Assembly (NCBI GenBank): GCA_025677825.1
Contig: JAIXMO010000023.1
Coordinates: 248,001-312,000 of the forward strand
Direction: 5' to 3'
Length of the DNA: 64,000 bases
DNA from: Helicostylum pulchrum
Taxonomy: Eukaryota; Mucoromycota; Mucoromycetes; Mucorales; Mucoraceae
This document shows, in pieces, positions 1-10,572 of the stretch (positions within the stretch are counted from its first letter, which is position 1; each line of letters opens with the position of its first letter). A model generated the notes under the pieces. That model did no database searches. It was not told the origin of the DNA and saw only the letters and a list, made by a program, of their open reading frames with translations. The position numbers and the translations under genes were made by a program.

Positions 1-1416
1 ATACTTATGATGCTAACCAAGATGACGATGCAGGAACTGGAGGTTATGCTTGGGAAGAAGAGTATAAAAGAAGTTGGGATATTCTTCAAGAAGATTCTGA
101 AGGTCGTTTAAGTAGTGTGGTCTCGCAGTTACAACAACAACGTAAACGTCGAAGGTATAATATATAGAGAGAGTATGATAATATGGCACACTGACTAAAA
201 TACTGTTTATTTAGGTTATTAAAAGATACAGCTATTATTCAACGTGGTATTATTCGACATTTATTTTTAATCTTGGACTTGTCTGAAGCGATGAACGAAA
301 AGGATTTACGACCTAGTCGTGTAGAGTTGACATTAACATACGCTCAACAATTTGTTATTGAATTTTTCGATCAGAACCCTATATCGCAACTCGGTATTAT
401 CGCTACGAGAGACGGTATTGCGGAAAAGTTGACCGAGTTAAGTGGAAACCCAACAGATCATATTAAAGCGTTAAAGACCAAAAAGAATACAGAAACAAGT
501 GGTGAGGCTTCTTTACAGAACTCATTACAGTTAGCTAGAGCTAGTATGTTGGGTGTGCCAAGTCATGGGTCAAAAGAGGTGTTGTTGATATTTGGGTCTC
601 TTACTACGTGTGATCCGGGAGATATTCATGAAACGGTTGATTTATTAAAGAAGGAAATGGTTAGAGTAAATATTGTAGGACTTGCAGCTGAAGTACAGAT
701 TTGTCGTGTATTATGTGAAACTACTAAAGGTAAAAAATAGAATATAGGATTGCAATAATGTGATTGCTGAAGAATAGTTCAACTTTTTAGGCAGTTATGG
801 AATTGTATTAAATGAGGCTCATTATAAGGATTTGTTATTTGAAGTTGTTCCACCACCAGCGGTTTTACCCAACAAAAATACATCCAATCTAGTCACTATG
901 GGATTCCCTAGAAGATTGATAGAAGACCAAGCTTCCTTTTGTGTGTGGTAAGGTTTTTTTATTTTCAGAGTTATGACATGTTGACATAATTTCGTTTGTT
1001 TTTCTAGTCATTCGAAATTGACGGTAGGAGGCTATATTTGCCCTAAATGTAAATCCAAAATTTGTGAATTACCGAGCGATTGTGATATATGTGGGTTGAC
1101 GCTGGTATCGTCACCTCATTTGGCTAGATCTTACCATCATTTATTCCCTGTCGATAATTTCGATGAAATTAAAGGCAACAGGTAACAAAAAAAAAAATAG
1201 AGAGGGAGACTCAGTTGAATACTAATGCATTATAAAAGTGAACATGGAACGCATTGTTTCTCTTGTTTAACACAGTTTGATAAGTTAGAAACATCTGGAG
1301 CGAAATTTTCATGTCCAAAGTGCGCGCAAGAGTTTTGCGCAGAATGTGATATATTTGTTCATGAAGTATTACATAATTGCCCCGGTTGTTGGAGCGTCGG
1401 TAAAAAATCAGTGTAG
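1..1416 (+). CDS. ssl1: TFIIH subunit Ssl1/p44, 5'-truncated by the window edge
   Basis: This is the core TFIIH subunit that partners and activates the XPD/Rad3 helicase in transcription initiation and nucleotide excision repair. Exons read as 1-154, 215-729, 791-947, 1008-1181 and 1239-1416; all junctions are GT-AG and keep frame. The von Willebrand A-like domain contains the LDLSEAM segment and a [11 protein letters not shown] helix. The C-terminal half carries the Cys-rich zinc modules: CPKCKSK, CDICG, then CFSC, CPKC, CAECD and a final HNCPGC, as in p44. The last intron (1182-1238) has an ACTAAT branch site at 1221. The true start lies to the left of the window. Ssl1 is also in the same repair pathway as RAD1/XPF further along, but the distance makes this coincidental. 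Confidence 0.93.
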
Positions 1417-1646
1417 TTTTGTCTCGGAAAATTCGTCCCCCCAAAGAATCATAAAAGCTTTTTTGAAAAAAAAAGAAAGAGGGACGAACTTTCGTTTTTG
1501 TCGATGAAACGCAGCAATCATATTCTTTTCTTCTTCTTTTTTTTTGTTACCCTTGTATATAATTAAAACAAATTTATAAACAGAACCCCACAAAAAAGAA
1601 GGCTATTTTTCTTTTACTTTTTTACTTCTTTTTTTTTACTAGAAAA

Positions 1647-2462
1647 ATGTTTGGAGAATTACCACCAGAGTTAGTGTTGAATATAACATCGTTCATATCA
1701 TGCAGAGATTTATCAAGTTTACGCCTAGTATCTAAAATCTTTCGTACCTTTTGTGATCATCCTCGAAACTGGAAGTCAATTCATTTGAAGCCAGATTCAA
1801 TTTCTCTGTGGCAATTAACCGATCTCAAGTCGATCATATCACCTCACTTATTGCATATCCAGTCAATTTATATTTGGGGTGTCAGAGACAATATTATTTA
1901 CTACTTATTATCACAATGCAAAAACCTACAACATTTAACGATTTGCGGCTGGACGACACTATCAGATCACTGCCTTCGTATTGGACCTGCTCAGTCGCTA
2001 AAGATCAAGACTTTGGAACTTATTGGCTCACCGCAACAAACAAACTTTATTTCAGTGGATGCGTACACATTAGGTAATTTGATGATTCAATCGCCTGAAA
2101 TGACAAATCTGATTCTAGGTTGTGAAATACATATTCACGCCGAAACCTTTCTCTCTGAGCTAGAAAAGGCCAGCAATCATGACGCACAACTTCAATCTTT
2201 TCAAGTGGCTACTCGCAGAACTTGGCTTAAAGAACATGTCATACGGTTAATTAACTTATATCCAAGTATTCAAAAAGTTTACTTATTACCGGCTGCGGGA
2301 ATGGGTTCTGCTCTCAAGGAGGGTATTGGTATTTTTGATTCCATAATTTCGCAAACGTTTAAAGAAACAGAGGCTATACCAATAACGTATTACCATTATC
2401 CTCTCGTTCTTACTGAAGATACTATTTTATATAACAGAAGTATGTTTGCTTATATAGTTTAA
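1647..2462 (+). CDS. F-box protein, 271 aa
   Basis: This is a single-exon gene. The N-terminus (MFGELPPELVLNITSFI, then residues to about 45 including LSSLRLVSKIFRTF and NWKSIHL) is a clear F-box, the motif that docks on Skp1 in SCF ubiquitin ligases. The rest (about residues 60-250) is rich in Leu/Ile with LRR-like pieces such as NLQHLTICGWTTLSDHC and SLKIKTLELIG, suggesting a degenerate leucine-rich-repeat substrate-binding half, as is common in the large Mucorales F-box families. The substrate cannot be told. The start is the first ATG after a T-rich leader, and the F-box begins immediately, so no longer N-terminus is needed. Confidence 0.85.
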   Translation: MFGELPPELVLNITSFISCRDLSSLRLVSKIFRTFCDHPRNWKSIHLKPDSISLWQLTDLKSIISPHLLHIQSIYIWGVRDNIIYYLLSQCKNLQHLTICGWTTLSDHCLRIGPAQSLKIKTLELIGSPQQTNFISVDAYTLGNLMIQSPEMTNLILGCEIHIHAETFLSELEKASNHDAQLQSFQVATRRTWLKEHVIRLINLYPSIQKVYLLPAAGMGSALKEGIGIFDSIISQTFKETEAIPITYYHYPLVLTEDTILYNRSMFAYIV

Positions 2463-3691
2463 AACCTTTTTTTTTTACTTAATAAAGTTTGTATAATACA
2501 TAGTTAGCACCGGAATAATAATACATTTTTTTACTGTTCGGCTTGGTTGTTATTAACGGGTGACACGGTAACTGTGTCACTATTTTATATCACCATGGAT
2601 CTTTTTTTTTTATATAATGTGCAACTGCTTTTTTAACCCCGATTTTTTTCTCTTTTTTTCTTTTGGATTGAACACCACGGCAAACGTTTTTAAACATAAA
2701 GCAATAAATGGAAAATGTTATAAAGAGTGTTGAAAACATAATGCATTTAGTGTTTTCTGTATATTGGCTCTACTTTTTTCATAAATTCGATTCGAGGTAT
2801 GAATATTTAAGCACTGGAGAGAAAAAAATGACCTTCCTTATTTCGAGCTATTAGCCAGTCATCTAGCGTTACTGAGTTTTAAAATGACAATATTGCCTTA
2901 ATATTTAGTCGATATTAAAAAACGGCACAGTCAGCGGAATGGGATTTCGAAACTGATTTTTTTTTTGGATTAAACACGATGGGAAACATTTTTAAAGATA
3001 AAACAATCAGTGTAAAACGTTTCAAAGAGTGTTAATAAAACAATATATTCGGTGTTTTTTGCATATTTCCCTTAGTTTTTTTTTAAAAATCCATTCATAG
3101 TTTGAATGTCCAAGTACTGTAACTGAAGTATAATCTGCTTATTCTTAACCCCGATTGTTCTTCTTTTTTTTGGATTAAACATGATGGGAAACATTTTTAA
3201 AGATAAAACAATCAGTGAAAAACGTTTTAAAGAGTGCTAATAAAACAACGTAGTCAGTGTTTTTTTGCACATCTCCTTTACGCTTTTCAAAAAGTTTATT
3301 CGAAGTTTGATCGGCATTGTGACAGCGACACCAATAAATAAAAAATTTATTGCTCATCACATAGTCACAATGTGGAGAAAGCAGTAACAACAGATGACCT
3401 TTCATGTAGTAAGATCTCAGTTGTATGTAAGAGAACCGTCAGTTTGACATACATAGCTTTATAATTTACTCTTTGCTTTTTTTTTTCGTAAACCTACCTT
3501 GTTTACTACATGCATATTTAAGCATTATATAAATGATTGACCCTGAACTTGTAGCTATTAACCAATCATGCAACGTTACTAAATCCAACCGGTGTCGATG
3601 TTATTTAAGTAGAGTTAATAAAAAAAAAGTTTTTTTTTTCTATTTTTATCAACTTTTAGTTATTATATTACAAAACAAATAAAAATTTAAA
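2463..3691. repeat. Tandem diverged ~190-bp repeats, three copies plus a partial fourth
   Basis: There is no gene here. Three copies of one module start near 2637, 2950 and 3148. Each reads: T-tract, GGATT(A/G)AACA, a GGGAAACATTTTTAAAGATAAA-like core, CAATCAGTG, AAACGTTTCAAAGAGTG, then GTGTTTTTTGCA. Copies 2 and 3 are the closest. The flank after copy 1 (2800-2885: ATTTAAGCACTG, AGCTATTAGCCAGTCAT, CGTTACT) recurs at about 3511-3590, just before the transposase remnant. This suggests subterminal repeats or an old non-autonomous element. Confidence 0.65.
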
Positions 3692-4524
3692 ATGGCAGAA
3701 TTATCTAACAGAAAAAAGAGCATGATTCAAAATTTACGTAAAGCTCGTGATGTCGCTAAGATTATCAATGTAGATAGTGAAGATTAACAGTAGTAGATAT
3801 TCAACCTGTCGAAATTGTCGAAGAAACAACTGTTCAATCAGTTAACTCTACCTTGAAGGATAACGGCATTAGTAGAAAAACACCATTTTCGCGAGGCTTA
3901 GAGTACACTGCCAGATATCAACGTAAGTTGAGCCAAAAAAAACCGGGACAAGGCCAAAGGAAGTGCTAAAATTTCCAGCTACTTCAACAACGTGGAAGCT
4001 ACGATAACTGAAGAGGAACCTAGCGTATCCGAGCTGGAGAAATTGAAGAATGCTTACGAGGTATTGTCTTTAGAGTTAATCCCTCAAATTAACTCTGATA
4101 ACAATACTCTCGGTAAAAACTCCTTTTACGAGCGTACTAAGTACCAAGCTGTCCAAACATACTTTCGTCTTCGTATTGAAGGTATTAAAAAGATGGATGC
4201 ATCGGAAACCGCTGCAAAAACCTTTTGGCACGGTAAACCAATTGCCTACCGCAGTAGAATGATTCGTGAAAACGCAACGAGCTATCTCGAAACCGGAAAA
4301 ATTGCCGAATGCGCCCAAGGCAAACACTCGAAAAGAACTTCTGTTTTAGATGATAACGACAACGAAACATCCGTGGCATTCAGAACGAGCTCCGCATCGT
4401 CATCCTTCCTGCTGCAATTGACAACAGCAGCTTGAACCTCGAAACTGATGCTAACGAGATTGTTACCAACCCTTTGTCTGTGGAAAGCATCAGAACGAAA
4501 CTGATTAAGTGGGGTTCCACTTAA
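3692..4524 (+). pseudogene. Frameshifted transposase-type remnant
   Basis: The reading starts MAELSNRKKSMIQNLRKARD and hits stops after about 31 codons. It continues in a second frame (VDIQPVEIVEE..., FSRGLEYTARYQRKL), shifts at the A-tract near 3940 into RDKAKGSAKISSYFN, and then runs open from 3992. It shifts again near 4355, where the alternate frame reads on to IRTKLIKWGST and a stop at 4522-4524. The middle part (YQAVQTYFRLRIEGIKKMDAS, TSYLETGKIAECAQGKH) resembles the N-terminal helix-turn-helix region of DDE-type transposases that are abundant in Mucoromycota. No DDE catalytic part is present. I infer a truncated, dead copy. The family name is from memory, so the class is tentative. Confidence 0.6.
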
Positions 4525-4901
4525 AATATAAAAATAAAATAAAAACCACTACATTTAGGCTTATTTCCTTATGTAGACTCGGGATTTCAATCCTCAAAAA
4601 TGACCGTTTCTTAAAAAAATGTAGATTTAAAAGTAGAAAAAACAGGTTCAGTTTTGTAATAAGAATAAGTCAAAAGAGGTATACTATTCATAATTTTATT
4701 TTCTTTCAAAAAAAAAAAATAGAAAGATACAATCAAGTACACATAAGATAGACTGATAGATTAAAAGCTGATTGCTTCTCGTACGACCATTAACTATGTG
4801 GCGAAGCTCTCAGAGTATCCAATCAATTACAAACATACAATAACAAACACTTGAATAGTTTTGTTATTATTTTCTTTTTCTTTTGTTTTTAAAATAAATA
4901 A
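4525..4901. other. Intergenic spacer
   Basis: AT-rich sequence between the transposase remnant and the pseudokinase gene, ending in a pyrimidine-rich leader just before the ATG. No gene, RNA or repeat was recognised; a short open frame at 4509-4751 is low-complexity. Confidence 0.5.
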
Positions 4902-7088
4902 ATGAGTTCCTCCCCTGTTTGCGGTGGTGATTTTCAGAACGGTGTTTATAGATTTGATCAAGATGCCAAAGTATATCAATACAATAACAGTACTCTTTTG
5001 GTCGACGAAAATACCTCGTTAAATATACGGAACGACACGGATTTAGTTACATTAATTATAAAATGTGTATATAACGGTGCAGACACTATTTATTTTATTG
5101 GCACTACTAAAAACGAAGCAAAAGTTTCACTTTACTCTGCTGCATTAAATTCAACAAACAATTCTTTTAATTTTCAGAAAATCGTTGATCCTACCAATGG
5201 AGTTCTGGAGGCGGAAAGTACAATGTTATTTTCTGTGGATAAATGGCCGGATTGTAAAAGATGCGCTATGTTGCAGTACAATAATAGCTCTATCGGAATA
5301 ACGGGTTCTAATAGCTTTTCCCCCAATATTAACAAGAACAATGCTTATAATATATCAAGTGTCAAAACTAGTTTTACAGCACAGAACGGAAAAATGTATC
5401 AGTTATTACCTCAAGGTTTAAAAAGTTACATGCTTGATACTAAAATCACAACATTTCCGGCACTTTATCAATTTGAAAATCCTAATATGGTAGTCAACTC
5501 TAATATCGCGTGGCAAACAGCGTCCAATGAAGACTCTTCCCAGATCTTATTTTATGATTCAGGATCCAATTTTCAATTATTAAAGGTAATATATAAGCTT
5601 TAAATATTGATTCGTAACTAATATACCCCCTTATAGCTCGATGATCAAACATCAACGGCAAAAATGATCAACAATACATATAAGGATATGAAACCTAATT
5701 CAATAGCTTTCTTTCAGATGTCAAATCTCATTATCATGGATAAAGAGTCTTACCGTACAATTCCTGTCAGTCAATTTAGTGCTAGTATACCACCACCTTC
5801 ACCTCCTACTTTGGCTGATAATGCATCTAGTGTAACACAAAGTCCAAAACTAGATTCCAGAGTAGCTGGTGGATTTACGGCACTAGGCATAGTTATTGGT
5901 AGTGGACTAACGTTTCTTTTATATCTCCTTTGGAAACTATGCAGTCGTTCTAAACCAGGGACTGGCACTCGAGGTATAAAGACCTCAAGAGATTGTAAAA
6001 TATATATGCTGTTATTCCTCAAAAAAGCTTGTTTTTCTAACGTCTTTCTCCCTTCAGCAGGTACAGGACTTGATCCGACATCACCGATCGAGACAGTCGT
6101 CGTTCCTCAAGTACCGGTAGTTTATAGACCAATTCACCAACAGTTTGCTAAACAGCAATCGATGCGACCTATATTGATTGATTCTAGGGTCGGTGAAGGA
6201 GACCCTGCAAGTGATATCACGGTTATTTTAAATAAGAAGTGTCTGGTCAATAGTAAAGAAGTGGGAGTGGTGAGTATTAACAACCCCTTGCACCATCAAG
6301 AGGTGTATATTCGTAAATGTAGATACGGTGATAGTCATGTACCAGCTCTTATTCATTACTTTCGGAATAATAGTGAAGGTGACCGTAAATTCAATAGGGC
6401 TGTGGACGTTCTTGCAGCACTTGAAGGACAAAATACAGAAAATATTATCAAGTTTATCGATGCAGTTCAGTTAAAGTTAACTACCAATGCAGATCGTGGT
6501 TTCAAGTATATGTTAATTACCTCCTATTATGAGCCCGGTCAAAGTCTTGCTAGTCTGTATGAGCAAGCGCTATCAGGTGATACAGTTGTGGATGTCAATG
6601 ATGAAACTTTTATGGTGTGGACTATTTATTCGATGCTGCTTGCAGTGAGGGATCTTCATCGTGCTGGGTTCGTTCATCGGTTTATAACTGCAGATTGCTT
6701 TTACGCTAAAAGTTATAGTCCGACAACAGATTGGTGTTTGGCTGATTTTGATGAATCGGGTATAGCGGGAGAGCCGTATAGGATGCCGGCGGATAGGTGC
6801 GAGTATTATGATTCGACGTTTAATAGTACGACGTTTCATTATGAGGCGGATATTTGGGCCGTGGGTAGAGTCATTTATAAAGTCGTTTCGGGTGGGCGGC
6901 AATTTCAAACGTATTCAAGTAACGATTATTCAGATTGTATAGAGGAACAAGTGCATGGGAAAGTGTATGGACGGCATTATCGTGATTTGTTGAAGAGTAC
7001 GCTGTGTAATACTAGGTATGAGCAGCGGATTACGGCAGATCAACTTGTTGAACTTTGGGAAACTCGATTTGATTTTAAAGGAATTTGA
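4902..7088 (+). CDS. Single-pass membrane receptor-like pseudokinase
   Basis: Exons are 4902-5585, 5637-5973 and 6061-7088 (about 682 aa). The second intron is a multiple of three and stays open, but it has a TCTAAC branch site and a TTCAGCAG acceptor, so I treat it as spliced. The N-terminal ~290 residues are rich in N-glycosylation sequons (NNST, NDTD, NNSS, NNSI) and short beta-type repeats, but lack an obvious signal peptide. One membrane segment follows (GFTALGIVIGSGLTFLLYLLW), then a Pro-rich juxtamembrane part and a protein-kinase-like domain. The fold marks are present (MVWTIYSMLLAVRDLHRAGFVH, YEADIWAVGRVIY), but the catalytic loop is HRFITADC instead of HRDxxxxN and the DFG site is DFD. 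A catalytic Asp, the loop Asn and a clear VAIK Lys are missing, so I infer a pseudokinase. Ligand and pathway are unknown. Confidence 0.75.
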
Positions 7089-8336
7089 TTTTGTATATAC
7101 AACACACTATAATAATAATAAAAAAGTAAATATCTCCATTATGCATAGAAACAGAAAAAAAAAGAGGAGCTTTTTTTTTATGCGGAGAGAGAGACAAATC
7201 GTACCCAGAAAAAAGAATTTGGTCAAACTTTAACAGCTTTTTTTTTTAAGTCTAAATTAAGTAGAGTTTCATCGTACAATGTTGTATAATTGAACGAAAA
7301 ACTATGTTTTAGGAGATTTTTTCTTGCAGGATATTTATTTTTTATTTTTGGTTTTGATACCTGCAGCTTATGTTTTTTTAGTAGGGAGAGGGACAAAAAG
7401 AAAATCCTGCATTTTTTTTTTTAAAAAAAAAAGATTTAATCCAATTTCGTAATGCATATATTAGTTTTATCCTAACAGTTTAATTTTCTAAGCTTATTTT
7501 AGCTTTTTTGCCTTCGAGAAGTGTATGCAATGCGATAAAAAATCTATTTACACGCTTCCCCCGTTTTAGATTTTATCATCAGATAATTTACTTTGGCATA
7601 AATGTGTTGACAAGAAATGTATTGACAAATATTTCTCGGTAACAGCACTTTAATACATTTCTAATATATTTTGATAATCACATTTGTTTTTTTTTTACAG
7701 TATGGGAAGTCAATTGTTTTGTGCAATAGTTCAAGGACTATAGATTGCAGAGATCGAAATTTTTTTAATAGCCAACTTTTCCCTGTGTAATAATTCTTCA
7801 TGAAATGTTTGGGTTACGTATCTATTTTTGATAACAGGAGAATATGCTAGTACTTATTCGGTATGAGGCATAAAAAAAAAAAGGTTTTGGAATTATTAAA
7901 AATTGATCTACTTTATTTCTACAGCTAAGTAGGATTACATGGCCGGTAGAAGTGACTAAGTCAATGTGGAATAATGTAGACTTGTCATCCCTTATAAAAT
8001 AGTTTAAATTATAAAAAGTTATCGTATACGTAAAAAGATACAGTATAGTTTCTTAACTTAATATTGATAGTTAGAAGGGAAAACGGCATAATGGATTTTT
8101 TAGGATTCGAATAAAAGAGAGTTTACTGTTATTTTTTTTTTATATATTACTTAGTACATTTTCTCTCTCTTGCATAAGGATAAAAATTCTAACGCTCCTA
8201 TGTACATTTAGGGATTTTATACTCCTTTATTCTCCTTGTAACCCATAAAGAAGGATACCACATTTTTTTACATATAAATACCTGCCACTAACGTGTTGTC
8301 GGATATATTTTATTATTATTATTATACATCAATAAT
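7089..8336. other. Intergenic spacer, 1.25 kb
   Basis: AT-rich sequence with many T- and A-tracts, between the pseudokinase and CotH genes. No ORF with a recognisable product, no tRNA and no clear repeat was seen. The last ~80 bp, with TATAAATA near 8273, probably serves as the CotH promoter and leader. Confidence 0.5.
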
Positions 8337-10333
8337 ATGACACGTATTAAATCTCGTAAGTAATATTCACACTTTTGTTATACGTTGGTATTAATTTTCT
8401 TCGTCTTCTTCTTTAGATATCTCTTTACTATTTGTTATTGGATCAGTAATTTCTACTGCTGTAGCTACTTCTATTACATACAGTGTAGTTGGTCTTCCTA
8501 GCTCTGAAGATAATGAATTTGGTGTCTTGGTTGATGGTACTGTTTATAAGCTCGCGCCCTCTGAAGAAGATGCTACCATTTTGTTTAAAGCCGAGGCACC
8601 TGTTGCTGAAACCAATTATCATTTTGTTGAATTGAGAAAGGATACAGATGAAATTGTTCACAGAGAGGAATTTGATCGTGAGCCTATTGTCAGACAAATC
8701 AACCAAGTGTACGGTAGAAGTTGGACTACACAATCTGTCAAGAAATTTGAGAGAATTTATGATGCGTTTGGGTTCCGTCATGAATCTGATCTTCATCCTG
8801 AAGATGAAATTCCGTCTATTCATATTGTTGCTGACCAAGGTGAAATTGATCGTATTCATGATCATTATAACCAAAAAAAAATGAAGGTTAAAGCCGATGT
8901 GACAATTATTGGGTAAAAATAATGCATTTAATTTTTTAAAAAAAAGTTACGTATGTTCTAAATCTTTTCTTCTTATTAGTGCTCATCAGGTTCAAAAGAT
9001 CTCGGGTGTCAAGTTTAATATTGCTGGTAGAGGATCTCGTTTTGAACCTAAACCTTCTTATAATATCGAATTGCACGGTGAGGAAAGACTTGGTGGGTTC
9101 AAGACTTTGAAGCTTAAAGCTGCTGCAACCGATCCTAGTTTCTTACGTGAGAAGATGACTTCTGAGATGTTGATTGCTGCTGGTTTACCTATTGGTCGTG
9201 TCTCTTATAAACGGTAATATATTTTTTTATATAAGCAAGAGAGAAAAAAATTACTTACTTTTTTTTAAAAAAAAAAGTGTTTACTTGAACAATGTTGCTA
9301 TGGGATTATACGTATTCGCTGAGAAATATGATAGAACTTGGCTTGATCAAAATGCAAACCCTGGAACCCCCGCTGAATATAAGAACGGTGTCCTTTACCA
9401 AGGTACTGGTAGCACCAGGTTCCCCGGAGAGTTCTCAGATTTAAGATATATTAGTGATGAACCTAGTGTTTATGCCGACCATGGTTATAAAATTGCATTA
9501 GAAGACAGAACGGAGAAAAAAGGATTTACTGTCCTCGCTGATTTCATCAAATTTGTCGATGATGAATTAAAGAAGCCTATTAGTAACAGTACTGAAAATG
9601 AAAAAGAATTGGTAGAAACTTGGGGTAAAATGGTTGGTGCTGAAGTTTTCCTTCGCAAGTATGTATAATATATATACCCCCCCCCCCCGATGTAATCTCT
9701 CTAACCTTTTTTTTTTGTAGCATTATTTTTGATTTCTTAACTACCGGATGGGATAATTATTTATTCTGGGGTGATAATTACTACATGTACAAATGTCCTA
9801 TTCTTCATTACTTTGTTTATGTCAGCTCGGATTTGGAATTGACATTTGGTAACAGTCCTCTTCCTAGAACTGTTCAATTGGAAGGTGACTATCGTCACGT
9901 CGAAGGTTTCCAAAACCGTCCTCTTCCCAAGGCCTTACTTCGTGTTCCTTTCTTCCGTAATTATTTCGAAAATGCTTTAAAGAACATTACTACCAATATC
10001 TTTGATCCTCGCGTTAGTTTCCCCGTAGTTGATTCACTTACTGAAATTTTGAGAGAAGATGTCAAGTGGGATCAAGGTTTAGCTAGAATCAACGCCGATA
10101 AGGACTTTTCTAATCCCCCAAAGAGAGATTTGAATGGTGGCAAACTTGTTGGTGAAGGTCCTTTAAACAGACCTAAAGACACCGATCCCGCCTTATCTAA
10201 AGAACACAGCAAGATTAGTCGTGATATTATTGATTTCCAAAGTAGTGTTGATGGTCCTACTGGTTATGAATCTCTTTTGGGCATTAAGGAATTCATTCAA
10301 GGAAAATTTGATAATGTCAAAGCTCATTTGTAA
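8337..10333 (+). CDS. CotH kinase family protein (spore coat / invasin-like), secreted, 580 aa
   Basis: Exons 8337-8355, 8417-8912, 8980-9213, 9278-9658 and 9721-10333 join in frame. A signal peptide is visible (MTRIKSHISLLFVIGSVISTAVA). The CotH fold marks are in order: an N-terminal beta region, then GVKFNIAGRGSRFEPKPSYNI, LGGFKTLKLKAAATDPSFLRE, MLIAAGLPIGRVSY, NNVAMGLYVFAEKYD, TTGWDNYLFWGDNYYMY and SSDLELTFG. Bacterial CotH is an atypical kinase that phosphorylates spore coat proteins. In Mucorales the family is expanded, and some members are surface proteins that bind host receptors. No C-terminal hydrophobic GPI-anchor tail is visible here, so this member is more likely soluble or secreted. 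Which paralogue class it belongs to cannot be judged from sequence alone. Confidence 0.9.
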
Positions 10334-10572
10334 ATTGACATATAATACTAGCTACGTAGGTCATATAAACATGTACCTATTATTCTGTTTATACACAGTT
10401 GTCATAATTATAATAAAAAATATAATTGAAGTTTATTTTACTAATAATTGTAAATATGTGTAGTATCTAAATAATTTTGTGTTGAGAGGTGTGATATTTT
10501 TTTATAAAAAAATATCATAGTAATAGATACTAAGTTTTAAGAAAAGGAATAAGAAAAAAGGAAAGACAGGCT

